From an uncultured Christensenellaceae bacterium (GTDB lineage: Bacteria; Bacillota; Clostridia; Christensenellales; UBA3700), in contig CALWRI010000008.1 in NCBI GenBank assembly GCA_944383905.1, forward strand, positions 17,782-81,781: 64,000 nt of DNA, written 5' to 3'. This document shows, in pieces, positions 47,402-56,350 of the stretch; the stretch's first letter is position 1; every line of letters starts with the position of its first letter. Position numbers and translations under genes: made by a program. The notes under the pieces were generated by a model that was given only the letters and a program-made list of their open reading frames with translations, was not told the origin of the DNA and did not search any database.

Positions 47402-48691
47402 ATGTATCTATTTGACAAGGCGCTTGACGCAACGATGAAGATTTTGTCATTCGACAGCGTTCAGAGCGCGCCGTGCGACCAGAGTCCGTTCGGAGAGGGC
47501 GTGGCAAAGTGCCTGCATTTCGTTGAAGACGAAGCGAAAGCGCACGGTTTCAGGACTTGTTACGGGGACGGCTATTATGTCTTTGCAGAGATCGGAGAAG
47601 GCGATCTTTTCGGCGTGCTCGGGCACGTCGACACCGTGCCGTATGAAGGCAAATGGGACGCAAACCCGCTCGGAGAAATAAAGGACGGCAGGATATACGG
47701 CAGGGGAGTGCTGGACGATAAAGGTCCGATGATCTGCTGTATGTATGCGGCGTTTCAACTTCTCCAAGAAGGATATCAGCCCAAATGCAGACTGCGTTTC
47801 ATCTTCGGTGGCAACGAAGAGACGGGCTGGAAGTGTATCGAACGCTATATGCAGAAAGAGGAAAAGCCGGTCACGGGATTCTCTCCCGACGGCGATTTCC
47901 CGGTCATACATTGCGAAAGAGGAGTTGCGCAGATACTCGTCAGGTTCGTCAAGCCGGCAAGCCTTCTCTCTCTCGAAGGCGGCGTGCGCGCCAATATCGT
48001 TATCGACGACGCGACCGCGGTCATAGACGGCGAGGGCAGAGAAGTCGAAGAAAAGGACTTCTCCGCAAAGGTCAGGGACGGCAAGACGTATATAAAGGCG
48101 GCGGGCAGACCCGCGCACGGCTCTACTCCCGACAAAGGAGACAACGCGCTCTGGAAGATACTCGGGTACGCGGCGAAAAACTTCGGGGAAGAATACGCGA
48201 CGCTCGAAAAGCAGATCTGCGACTGGACGGGCGCGGGGCTCGGCATAAACTGTGAAGATTACAGCGGCGCTCTGACCTGCAATGCGGGCATAGCGCGTTG
48301 CGAGGGAGACGAGCTTCTCATCACTCTCGACGTCAGACATCCCAACACAGTCGCGAGAGCGGAGATAGAAGAAAAACTGCGCGCGCAGAAAGGGGTGCTG
48401 AACGTCACGACGGAGCATTTTCACGATTCGCATTACGTCGACGAAAAAGAAGATCTCGTCAGAGGGCTTCTCGAAGCGTACAATTCGGTCACGGGTACGG
48501 ACGGCAAGCCGCTTTCTATCGGTGGCGCGACCTATGCGAGGGCGCTCGAACACGGCGTCGCTTTCGGACCCATGTTCCCTTGGCAGGAGAGCACGATCCA
48601 CCAGAAGAACGAGTATGCGACGATGGAGGATTTCAGACTGATGTACGACGTATATCTCGAAGCCCTAAAACGCACCGTCTTCACGAAATAA
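47402..48691 (+). CDS. pepV: M20-family dipeptidase PepV
   Basis: Zinc dipeptidase of 429 residues. Metal and catalytic motifs: GHVDTVPYEGKW near 74, YGRGVLDDKGPM near 99, GGNEETGWKCIERY near 139 and FSPDGDFPVIHCERG near 159. AHGSTPDKGDNALWK near 238 belongs to the lid domain. Cleaves dipeptides, including D-Ala-containing ones in relatives. GAGGTGG precedes the ATG. Downstream terminator is shared with the convergent surface-protein gene. Confidence 0.93.
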   Translation: MYLFDKALDATMKILSFDSVQSAPCDQSPFGEGVAKCLHFVEDEAKAHGFRTCYGDGYYVFAEIGEGDLFGVLGHVDTVPYEGKWDANPLGEIKDGRIYGRGVLDDKGPMICCMYAAFQLLQEGYQPKCRLRFIFGGNEETGWKCIERYMQKEEKPVTGFSPDGDFPVIHCERGVAQILVRFVKPASLLSLEGGVRANIVIDDATAVIDGEGREVEEKDFSAKVRDGKTYIKAAGRPAHGSTPDKGDNALWKILGYAAKNFGEEYATLEKQICDWTGAGLGINCEDYSGALTCNAGIARCEGDELLITLDVRHPNTVARAEIEEKLRAQKGVLNVTTEHFHDSHYVDEKEDLVRGLLEAYNSVTGTDGKPLSIGGATYARALEHGVAFGPMFPWQESTIHQKNEYATMEDFRLMYDVYLEALKRTVFTK

Positions 48692-48836
48692 CGTCAAAAA
48701 GAACGGTGAAAGAATGCGCATAGCATGAAAAATGCCGACAAGTATCTTAAAATCCGTGCGGTCGGACAAAAGCACTCGGCAAAAATTTCGGGAAGGCGCC
48801 CGCGAAACGCAAAAGTATCAGTCAGAGGATTTCAAT

Positions 48837-48870
48837 AAAAAACGCAGCTCATGCAAGAGCTGCGTTTTTG
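48837..48870. terminator. Bidirectional terminator, pepV / surface protein
   Basis: AAAAACGCAGCTC-ATGCAA-GAGCTGCGTTTTT is a perfect hairpin usable from both sides. Confidence 0.9.
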
Positions 48871-48892
48871 CGTTTGTCTGTTTGCTTGACGT

Positions 48893-51010
48893 TTACTGCG
48901 CGTTTTCACCTTCGTCGACGGGAGGGACGTATGCCGTAACTGCAGCCGCGGAAGGATCGCTCTGCGTATAGTAACCGCTCGCCTGCGCGGTGACGGTTAT
49001 CGCGTCGCCGACGTTGAGACCTTCGAGGACGACCGTCGTATCCGTCGCGATCAGAGTTACAGACTCTTTTGAGCCGCCCTGGACGGTGATCTGATAGGTT
49101 ATCAGGTATGTGGTCGAAACTCCGGGCGTAGAGCTGATGTTGAGGACGACGGTGCCGTCTTCCTGCTTTACTGCGCTGAGAGACGGAGTGGCGAGTTTTT
49201 CGGTTTTGATAGCGGAGGTCATAGCCGCTTTGCTCGTCAGGATATCTGCGCTGTCGGAAATAGCTACAACTCTTATCGCATAAGCGCCGGCAACGGGCAT
49301 CTTGTCGGAGATATCGACGGATACGACCGCTTCGTCGCCTTCGGGTCTGAAGGTGTACTTGGTGCCGTTTATATAATACTCATAACCAGTGGCGAACGGG
49401 ACCTTGTTGAACGAGAGGGTCCAGACGCCTTCGCTTGACGAGACGTTGAGTCCCGACGGGGTGGAGAGCTGTATCCTGTAAGTATATTCGCACGCCGTTG
49501 TTCCGCCGGACAGATAGAGGGTGGAGTCGTCGGCAAAAGTGAACGGATCGTCATAAGAGTAGTTGCCTTTTGCGTAAACTTCGATCCTGTGCGTACCCGT
49601 CTGCGAGGTGAGTTGCGACGTGAATTCGTATTCGTTTTCGGCGACGTCGACCCATTCGCCTCCGTCCACTCTGAACGAGTAACCCTGCGCGTTCTGCACT
49701 TTGGACGCGACAGCGACGAGAGAACCGTCGGCGCGTTCGTCGATGTTTACGTCGATGGGGGCGGAGAGACGGTCTATATATTTGACAATAGAGCAGTTGT
49801 ACACTTTGATCGAAAGGTCGTTTCTGCGTTCCATTGCAAGGGTGTCGATTCCGATGACTTCGGGGCAGGAGTAATCTGTGCCGAGAAGAGCCACGACGTT
49901 GCCTGCGGGTTGATCGTCTGCGTTTTCGTCAGCGAGCGTCGCCGCTTCGGAAGTTTCGGGGACGAGCGTGGTTACGGACGAGCTTATCTTGCCGTAGACC
50001 GCGGCGCGAGACGCGCTGTCGAGCGCGAGAGAACCTATCGTCGCGTTCTTTGCGAGATTGAGCGTAACGTCGCTTATCTCGACGGCGGACGTCACGTTGG
50101 CGTTGACGTTGACCGTCGCGTCGCATCCCTCTTTGGACTGCGCGACGAACTTTGCCTTTTCTCCTTCGCCGAACGAGATCGAGCCGTTTATGTCGATCGT
50201 GTTTTCCGCGGTCACTGTAACCGTGCCGTTGGCTTGCGCGGTGGAGGAGAGGGTAAAGGATTTCGCCGATACCGTCATCGTGTTCACGTTGAGAGAGGAG
50301 ACGAGATTCACGTTCGCATAATCGGTCAGGATCTCCAGCGTGTCGGCGTAGAGAAGACCTTTCGAGGTGTACTCTTTTCCTTTTTTGGTGCCGATATAAA
50401 GCGTGCCTTCGTTGCCCGCGGATATCGTCATTTTGCCGTTGACCGTAAGAGTGTGTCCGTTGAGATCGATGTTGTAAAGTCTTTCGATCGTCAGATCTCC
50501 GTTTACGGTGACGTCTTTGTCAAGCACGAAGTATTTGCCGTCGTTGTAGTTTGCAAAGTCTTCCGCCGTCTTGACGAAGATCTTATCCTTGTTGACGAAA
50601 TAGATCGGAAGCGCGATGCCCAGCGTAATCGCGACAACGAGCACGGCGGCGACTACCGCGATGATTATGCGCTTTTTCTTTTTGACAGAAGTCTCTTTGA
50701 GCCTCGGTTTGAGCGCCTCTTGCATTTCTTCCGCACCGGGTACGGGAGCGCTCTCGTCGATGACGGGGGTGTCGTCGTCCTCGTCCTTCTTTTCTTCTTC
50801 GACGAACCGATCTTCTGCGGAGATCTCTTCTTCGCGTTCTGCGGGCTTCTCTTCGCCGGAGAAGAGGTTTGAATCGTCTTCTGCGAGATAATCGGACGCT
50901 ACGGCGTCGTCGGAGAAATCGGAATTGCCGTCCAGCGGGATGTCGTCCGCGAGAAGGGCGTCTTTCTCGGAAACTTCCGTTTTCTCGAGGTCTTTTTCTT
51001 TGTCGTCCAT
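48893..51010 (-). CDS. Large membrane-anchored surface protein of unknown function
   Basis: 705 residues. A very acidic, probably disordered N-terminus (1-105, EDDDTPVIDE...), a basic patch, one membrane helix (114-138) and a long outside part. Residues about 145-390 contain an SLNVNTMTVSAKSF-type repeat pattern of short beta strands, suggestive of a right-handed beta-helix (DLTIERLYNIDLNGHTLTVNGKMTIS). Residues about 415-690 look like three fibronectin-III-like domains (YSFRVDGGEWVDV..., YEYYINGTKYTF..., STTYLITYQITV). There is no signal peptide or LPXTG, so the topology is N-in, C-out. Cotranscribed with apgM, which ends two bases upstream of its start. Confidence 0.7.
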   Translation of the reverse strand: MDDKEKDLEKTEVSEKDALLADDIPLDGNSDFSDDAVASDYLAEDDSNLFSGEEKPAEREEEISAEDRFVEEEKKDEDDDTPVIDESAPVPGAEEMQEALKPRLKETSVKKKKRIIIAVVAAVLVVAITLGIALPIYFVNKDKIFVKTAEDFANYNDGKYFVLDKDVTVNGDLTIERLYNIDLNGHTLTVNGKMTISAGNEGTLYIGTKKGKEYTSKGLLYADTLEILTDYANVNLVSSLNVNTMTVSAKSFTLSSTAQANGTVTVTAENTIDINGSISFGEGEKAKFVAQSKEGCDATVNVNANVTSAVEISDVTLNLAKNATIGSLALDSASRAAVYGKISSSVTTLVPETSEAATLADENADDQPAGNVVALLGTDYSCPEVIGIDTLAMERRNDLSIKVYNCSIVKYIDRLSAPIDVNIDERADGSLVAVASKVQNAQGYSFRVDGGEWVDVAENEYEFTSQLTSQTGTHRIEVYAKGNYSYDDPFTFADDSTLYLSGGTTACEYTYRIQLSTPSGLNVSSSEGVWTLSFNKVPFATGYEYYINGTKYTFRPEGDEAVVSVDISDKMPVAGAYAIRVVAISDSADILTSKAAMTSAIKTEKLATPSLSAVKQEDGTVVLNISSTPGVSTTYLITYQITVQGGSKESVTLIATDTTVVLEGLNVGDAITVTAQASGYYTQSDPSAAAVTAYVPPVDEGENAQ

Positions 51011-51012
51011 TG

Positions 51013-52248
51013 TCAGTCCTCCTTGATGAACTTTTCTATCAGGGCGCAGCTGTCGCCGTAATACACGCCGCTGTCCTTCGCGTTCTTTTCCGTCATCGAC
51101 AGGAAAGGATTTTCCTTTTCGTCGAAAGAGCGGTAGAGGACGTAAGGTACGGGGTCGGACGTGTGAGTCTTCAGTTTTATCGGCGTCGGATGGTCGGGCG
51201 CCACGAGTATGCTGAAATCGACTTTCGCCTCTTTGAGCTTTTTCACAATATATTGTACCACAACACTGTCTATCAATTCAACAGATAAGATCTTGTGTTT
51301 GAGATCTCCCTGATGTCCGCATTCGTCGGGCGCTTCCATGTGGATATAGACGTAGTCGCAGCCGTCTTCGAGAAGAGCTTTGACCGCAGCCTGCGCCTTT
51401 CCCGCAAAGTTTGTCTCGTAAGTGCCGCACGCGCCGGGGACTTCGATGACCTTCATCTTTGCGCCGATACCGATGCCCTTGATGAGATCGACCGCGCTGA
51501 TCACCGCGCCTTTTATGCCAAACACGTCTTCGAACGGAGACAATGCGGGACGGGTGCCTTCTCCCCACAGCCATATACTGTTGGCGGGGTTTTTGCCCGC
51601 TTTGATACGGGCGAGGTTGACGGGGTGATCCTTGAGAAGGTCATAGGATTTCTTCATAAGACCGAGCATCTCTTCGCCGTACAGCTCTTTGGGCAGATAG
51701 TCGGTTATCTTTTTGTCGGAGATGTCGTGCGGGGGAGTGTACTGCGTGCCGAGCACGGAGTCGTGTCTGACCAGGCAGTGACGGTAGCTCACTCCGCTGA
51801 AAAAGCGCAGCTTGTCGTTGCCCAGCTTGCTCTGGACGAATTCGATAAGCTCGCGGGCTTCCGCCGTGGAGATCTCGCCTGCGCTGTAATCCACCATCGT
51901 CTTGTTCTCGTAAGGCTCGTCGTCAGACAGAGTCACGAGGTTGCATCTTATCGCGATGTCGTTATCCTTGAGATCGATGCCTATGCTCAATGCTTCGAGA
52001 GGGGAACGACCGCTGTAATAGCGGGCGGGGGAGTAACCCATGACCGCGAGGTTGGCGACGTCGCTGCCCGGTTTCATTCCGTCGGGAACGGTCTTTACGA
52101 GACCGATCTCGCCCTTTGCGCAAAGCGCGTCGATGTTGGGTTTGCAAGCGACTTCGAGGGGCGTTTTGCCTCCGAGTTCGTCGATCGGATAGTCCGCCAT
52201 TCCGTCTCCGAGGATGACGACGTATTTTCTTGCTTTTTCGTCTTTCAT
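51013..52248 (-). CDS. apgM: 2,3-bisphosphoglycerate-independent phosphoglycerate mutase (ApgM type)
   Basis: Alkaline-phosphatase superfamily enzyme of 411 residues, interconverting 3- and 2-phosphoglycerate. N-terminal metal-binding VVILGDGMADYPIDELGGKTPLE, nucleophile serine in PGSDVANLAVMGY near 61, and C-terminal HMEAPDECGHQGD and LVAPDHPTP metal ligands. This is the archaeal-type form, smaller than GpmI. AAAGGTA precedes the ATG. Followed almost directly by the surface-protein gene. Confidence 0.93.
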   Translation of the reverse strand: MKDEKARKYVVILGDGMADYPIDELGGKTPLEVACKPNIDALCAKGEIGLVKTVPDGMKPGSDVANLAVMGYSPARYYSGRSPLEALSIGIDLKDNDIAIRCNLVTLSDDEPYENKTMVDYSAGEISTAEARELIEFVQSKLGNDKLRFFSGVSYRHCLVRHDSVLGTQYTPPHDISDKKITDYLPKELYGEEMLGLMKKSYDLLKDHPVNLARIKAGKNPANSIWLWGEGTRPALSPFEDVFGIKGAVISAVDLIKGIGIGAKMKVIEVPGACGTYETNFAGKAQAAVKALLEDGCDYVYIHMEAPDECGHQGDLKHKILSVELIDSVVVQYIVKKLKEAKVDFSILVAPDHPTPIKLKTHTSDPVPYVLYRSFDEKENPFLSMTEKNAKDSGVYYGDSCALIEKFIKED

Positions 52249-52561
52249 TGTAGTACCTTTCTATATCTATACGCAACGCGCATTTCTTTTTGTTGTTTTA
52301 GTGTACAGCTTCGCGCGCAAAAAGTCAAGCGTTGACCGCTTTTGCACTTTAACGACTCTTCAAAGAGAAAAGAAAGTTTTTTGCCGTCGTCAGAAAAAAC
52401 CGCATATAACGAACACGGGTGCAAAAAAATTGTGCGCATGCAAGCGCGTCTGAAAACGGCGTTTCGTTTGACTCTATGACGGACAAAAAGACTTTCCCTC
52501 TTGAAACGGGAGCGCGGCGGGTATATAATTGAATTGTAAAAAAGCATAGAGGAGGCGCGCC

Positions 52562-54001
52562 GTGAAAGAGAAGCTGGGAGCCAAGGTATGGCTTTGCATA
52601 GTGTTTTTCGGGCTTGTCGGGCAGATAGCCTGGATGGTCGAAAATATGTATCTCAACGTCTATCTGTACAAGACGGTCACTTACGATCTCAACGCCGCAA
52701 GCGCGATGGTGGCTTCGAGCGCCGTCGTCGCGACGGTCGTCACCCTGTTTGCGGGAGGGCTGTCCGACAGGGCGGGCAAGCGCAAACTTTTCGTCTGCAT
52801 AGGCTATATGCTGTGGGGCGTCAGCGTGTTCGCTTTTGCCCTGATAACGAAGGAAAACTCTCAAAAATTCTTCCCCGCAGCCAACGCCGTCACTCTGACC
52901 ACGGTGATGATAATAGTCATGGATTGCCTGATGACCGCGGTAGGCTCTACAGCCAACGACGCGGCGTTCAACGCCTGGATAACCGACGTCACGACAAAAG
53001 GGACGCGAGCGAAAGCGGAAGGCGTTTTGCAGGTCATGCCGCTCGCAGCTCTGCTCGTGATATTCGGGATATTCGATTCCTTCACGCAGAAGGGGCAATG
53101 GATGCTCTTTTTCGGCGTACTCGGCGCGATCACCACGGTCATGGGAGTCGTAGGGTTGTTCCTTCTCAAAGACAGCCCCGACCTCAAACCGAAAAACGGC
53201 AATTTTCTCAAAGAACTCGTTTACGGTTTCCGTCCTTCGGCGGTAAAAAGCAACCGCGATCTCTATCTGACCTATGCCGCGGTATGCGTTGTCGGCATTG
53301 CAAACAACGTCTATATGACCTACCTCATCATATACGTCGAATATTTCCTCGGCATAAAGGATTACGTCCTGATGCTCGGCGCGATCCTGATATTGTCGGC
53401 GGTGTTCAGCGTTCTATTCGGTTTTCTGCGCGGGAAGATCTCGCTCTGGATCCTTCTTCCGACCTCGCTCGCGGTCTATACGGTCGGAGGGCTTCTGATG
53501 TTCTTTGCCCGCAACGTCTGGTTCGTCTCCGTCGCAGGGATTATAATGATGACGGGCTATCTGTGGGAGATGGCGCTCCTTTCCGCCTGCATGCGGGACA
53601 ACACTCCGCAGGGCAAAGTCGGGCATTTCCAGGGCATAAGAATGGTGTTCAGCGTACTGATACCGATGTGCGTCGGACCCTTTATCGGCGCATACGTCAG
53701 CTCGACGAGCAACGGCGTTTACGTCGATCCGACCACGGGAGCGGAACAGCCCGTGCCTACCAACTATATATTCCTCGCCGCGGTGATAGTCAACGTCCTG
53801 ATCGTAATCCCGATGGCGATCATGCTTTTCAAAGGTGCGAAGAAAAATACGGAAACGGAAATAATTACAGAGGGCGCCCCTGTCGACGAAGACGAAGGTA
53901 GCGGAGCCGATGAAAAAGCAGAAGAAGAGTTCGGGGGCGCAAGCGAAGTTCCCGCAAGCGGGGCGGATGTGACGGACGGCGAAAGGGTAGATAAGCGTTA
54001 A
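52562..54001 (+). CDS. Major facilitator superfamily transporter
   Basis: 479 residues, twelve hydrophobic segments, with the loop 2-3 motif GGLSDRAGKRKLF near 65-78 and an acidic C-terminal tail (DEDEGSGADEKAEEEFGG). It resembles GPH/sugar-type MFS carriers, but the substrate is unknown. The start is GTG after GAGGAGGCG. TATATAAT lies about 40 bp upstream. Confidence 0.88.
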   Translation: MKEKLGAKVWLCIVFFGLVGQIAWMVENMYLNVYLYKTVTYDLNAASAMVASSAVVATVVTLFAGGLSDRAGKRKLFVCIGYMLWGVSVFAFALITKENSQKFFPAANAVTLTTVMIIVMDCLMTAVGSTANDAAFNAWITDVTTKGTRAKAEGVLQVMPLAALLVIFGIFDSFTQKGQWMLFFGVLGAITTVMGVVGLFLLKDSPDLKPKNGNFLKELVYGFRPSAVKSNRDLYLTYAAVCVVGIANNVYMTYLIIYVEYFLGIKDYVLMLGAILILSAVFSVLFGFLRGKISLWILLPTSLAVYTVGGLLMFFARNVWFVSVAGIIMMTGYLWEMALLSACMRDNTPQGKVGHFQGIRMVFSVLIPMCVGPFIGAYVSSTSNGVYVDPTTGAEQPVPTNYIFLAAVIVNVLIVIPMAIMLFKGAKKNTETEIITEGAPVDEDEGSGADEKAEEEFGGASEVPASGADVTDGERVDKR

Positions 54002-54014
54002 GTATTAAAATCGG

Positions 54015-54042
54015 TTGACTTGGCATTATCGTATGATATAAT
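54015..54042 (+). promoter_or_regulatory. Promoter of the candidate small RNA
   Basis: TTGACT (54015-54020), 16-base spacer, TATAAT (54037-54042), directly after the MFS stop codon. Confidence 0.7.
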
Positions 54043-54048
54043 CAAAAG

Positions 54049-54149
54049 CACGGGGACATGTGACCTCATAATGAGGAACAGCCTAAAGGGCGGAACATTG
54101 TTTCCCGGATTGACGGGTGGAAGTGCGCCGGTGCATCCACCCCTTTTTA
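54049..54149 (+). ncRNA. Candidate small structured RNA of about 100 nt
   Basis: Bounded by a promoter and an intrinsic terminator (GGGTGGA...TCCACCC with CTTTTT, 54115-54148), with no ORF. It can form successive hairpins CCTCA-TGAGG, GCC-GGC and CCCG-CGGG before the terminator. It does not carry the SRP RNA GGAA/AGCAGC core, nor the ykkC, fluoride, c-di-GMP or ZTP signatures I know. It could be a stand-alone sRNA or a riboswitch with no gene directly behind its terminator. The next element is the Mn2+ riboswitch 170 bp on. Confidence 0.55.
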
Positions 54150-54286
54150 TGTTTCAAACATTATTTTCAGAATTTCCACGAAGGTTGCATCTTTCGCAAC
54201 AAATCACGCTTTGCGACAGTCGACAACTGTCGCGGTCATATAGGATTCGATTTTTGAAACAAGTTGCTCTTAACGGCAACGACCGA
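54150..54286. other. Spacer between the small RNA and the mntP promoter
   Basis: AT-rich with a few short palindromes (TTGCATCTTTCGCAA, GCGACAGTCGACAACTGTCGC). No gene. The second palindrome (54211-54231) could be an operator. Confidence 0.35.
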
Positions 54287-54315
54287 TTGACAAACGCGTT
54301 TTGTTATGTTAGACT
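54287..54315 (+). promoter_or_regulatory. mntP promoter
   Basis: TTGACA (54287-54292), 17 bases, TAGACT (54310-54315). Transcription would start at the beginning of the riboswitch. Confidence 0.65.
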
Positions 54316-54319
54316 AACA

Positions 54320-54440
54320 AACGGTGAGGGAGTAGTCGGCGATACTCTCGTGATAAGTCAACATACTTGCCTTCGGGCATGGCTTATATTAAATGACAAG
54401 ACTCACACATAGCGCTCGTACTATGTGTGATTTTTTTTAT
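54320..54440 (+). promoter_or_regulatory. yybP-ykoY manganese riboswitch with terminator
   Basis: GGGAGTAG (54328-54335), GATAAGTCAACATAC (54352-54366) and GACAAGACTC match the conserved parts of the yybP-ykoY aptamer. GTGAG at its 5' end pairs with CTCAC at its 3' end to close P1. That 3' strand is also the start of terminator arm TCACACATAG (partner CTATGTGTGA, then eight T's). Mn2+-stabilised P1 would therefore prevent the terminator and turn mntP on. This fits known links between this riboswitch and Mn2+ exporters. Confidence 0.85.
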
Positions 54441-54465
54441 TGCACGGTACGAAAGAGAGGTATTT

Positions 54466-55050
54466 ATGTCCGTTTTCGATATCATCGTGATTGCGCTCGG
54501 CGTTTCCGCAGACGCTTTTGCCGTGTCAATGTGCAAGGGCGTGGAAATGAAAAAAATCATCTGGAAGTACGCTATTCTCATTGCGGTTTTTTTCGGCGGC
54601 TTTCAGATGATAATGCCGCTTATCGGCTGGGGAGCCGGTTCTCTTTTTCAGAAGTATATCACGGAATTCGACCATTGGATAGCCTTCGGACTGCTGTTGA
54701 TACTCGGCGGAAAAATGCTTTACGACGGTATTTTCGACAAAGACAAGAAGAAGGAAGGGGAAGAAGAAAAGCCGATGAAGCTCGGGTTTTTCACCTTGCT
54801 CCTTATGGCGATTGCGACGAGCATAGACGCGCTCGCAGTCGGCGTCACGTTCGCCTTTCTCAAAGTCAACGTATGGCTTGCGGTTTCGATAATCGGCGCG
54901 ACCACGTTCGCGTTCAGTCTCGTAGGAGTGGGGATAGGAGTCAAGGTCGGCGACAAGTTCAAAAACAAGGCGGAAATACTCGGCGGCGCGATCCTCATAC
55001 TTCTCGGGGTCAAGATTTTGCTCGAACATCTCGGAGTGATAAATTTCTGA
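54466..55050 (+). CDS. mntP: Manganese efflux pump MntP
   Basis: 194 residues with six membrane helices. Two internally related halves each hold an Asp-containing motif (GVSADAFAVSMCKGVEMK near 12 and ATSIDALAVGVTFAFLK near 115), the metal-binding aspartates of the MntP/YebN family. It exports Mn2+. GAGAGG lies 8 bases before the ATG at 54466. It is controlled by the upstream yybP-ykoY riboswitch. Confidence 0.95.
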   Translation: MSVFDIIVIALGVSADAFAVSMCKGVEMKKIIWKYAILIAVFFGGFQMIMPLIGWGAGSLFQKYITEFDHWIAFGLLLILGGKMLYDGIFDKDKKKEGEEEKPMKLGFFTLLLMAIATSIDALAVGVTFAFLKVNVWLAVSIIGATTFAFSLVGVGIGVKVGDKFKNKAEILGGAILILLGVKILLEHLGVINF

Positions 55051-55076
55051 CGGGACATGCATGCGGCAGAAACAAA

Positions 55077-55108
55077 AACAGACGGCGGAAAGCGCCGTCT
55101 GTTTTTTG
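55077..55108 (+). terminator. mntP terminator
   Basis: ACAGACGGCG-GAAA-GCGCCGTCTGT hairpin followed by TTTTTT. Confidence 0.85.
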
Positions 55109-55157
55109 CGGAGGAAGCCACTTTTGCCCGCCCGGAAAAGCAGTCGTAAAAGGCAAA

Positions 55158-55181
55158 ACAAAAAGCGCCCTGAAGGCGCTG
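55158..55181 (-). terminator. birA terminator
   Basis: AGCGCC-TTCAG-GGCGCT on the minus strand followed by TTTTTG, 50 bp past birA. Confidence 0.7.
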
Positions 55182-55231
55182 TGATCGCAGATTGTTTCTG
55201 CCCGTGTTTGTAAAATGCGGTTTTGTCTGAT

Positions 55232-56209
55232 CTATATCCTCGGTTTCACGGAGATCTCGCCGCAAGAAAGTCTGCGTTTTTCGCTTCTTCCGTCCTCGTT
55301 TATTATCAACGCGCCGTTGTCGTCTATATCCTCGACCACGCCGCTTTTCGTCTGTTTGTCTATTTCGTAATCCACGCGCGCCCCTATCACAAAACAGTTT
55401 TTGCGGTAATAATCCATATAGCTTTTGTCCGTCAGATCCGCGGAAAGATCGAGCAGATTGCCTATCGTCGCGGCAATGAGTTCGTTGCGTTTAGCGGGCG
55501 CGTCGCCGTAATACAGCGATCCCGCTTTGTTTTGAATGTCGCCTGAAAAGTCGCTTTGCGGCGTATTGTAGTTTATTCCCGTGCCGACTATTATCCCGCT
55601 TATGCCGCCGACCGCGATGTCTGCCTGCGCCTGCGTGGATATGCCCACGACTTTGCGCCCGTTCATATACACGTCGTTGACCCACTTTATGGAGACGGGA
55701 AGTCCGAGCACTTCCGTAATCGCCTTGTGTACGGCGACCGCTGCCGCGGGCGTTATCATCACCGCTTTGTCGATAGAAAGGGTGGGGCGTATCAGCGTTG
55801 AAAAATACAGTCCGCCTTTGGGGGAGCAGAAGCTTTTGCCGAGCCGGCCTTGTCCGCTTTTCTGTTCGAGCGCAACGACCGTCGTGCCGTGAGGTGCGCC
55901 GCTTGCCGCCGCCGCGCCGACGTCGATATTCGTCGATACCGTGCTTTGCTTTACTTCGAGAGGAATATCCTTATATCTTTCGGGAAGCGCCGCGCGTAAT
56001 CCTTCGACGGAGACCACGTCGCTTTCGCCCGTTAGCATATAGCCCTTGTTCGTCGTCGCGACGATAGAGTAGCCGTCGCTTATCAGGCTTTTCACCGCCT
56101 TCCATACCGCCGCGCGCGTAACGCCCAGCCTGTCGGCTATCTGTTGCCCCGACAAAGCCGTCGATTTGTTTTCTTCGAGTAATTGCAGTACGGCGGATCT
56201 CGTATCCAT
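55232..56209 (-). CDS. birA: Bifunctional biotin-protein ligase / biotin operon repressor BirA
   Basis: 325 residues (group II BirA). N-terminal winged HTH (SGQQIADRLGVTRAAVWKAVKSLISDGYSI, about 20-50), catalytic domain with STNID, GQGRLGKSFCSPKGGLYFS near 120 (GRGRxGR-type loop), and KWVNDVYMNGRKVVGI near 176. It has a C-terminal SH3-like domain. It attaches biotin to carboxylase subunits and can repress biotin genes. CGAGGTG precedes the ATG. Confidence 0.95.
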   Translation of the reverse strand: MDTRSAVLQLLEENKSTALSGQQIADRLGVTRAAVWKAVKSLISDGYSIVATTNKGYMLTGESDVVSVEGLRAALPERYKDIPLEVKQSTVSTNIDVGAAAASGAPHGTTVVALEQKSGQGRLGKSFCSPKGGLYFSTLIRPTLSIDKAVMITPAAAVAVHKAITEVLGLPVSIKWVNDVYMNGRKVVGISTQAQADIAVGGISGIIVGTGINYNTPQSDFSGDIQNKAGSLYYGDAPAKRNELIAATIGNLLDLSADLTDKSYMDYYRKNCFVIGARVDYEIDKQTKSGVVEDIDDNGALIINEDGRSEKRRLSCGEISVKPRI

Positions 56210-56350
56210 TGTTCACCTCGTCAGTTTTAATTATTTTACCCCCTGACGGAGCGTTAAGTCAAGTTTGACATTCTTATCTGATGCGGTATCTTTTATTTGA
56301 TAATACGGACAGACTGTCGCGCGGATAATCACATCTTATTGTCATCAGTA

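Noticed and set aside
54151..54163. TGTTTCAAACA as a parS site
   Set aside because: Lacks the CACGTG core; chance AT-rich palindrome.
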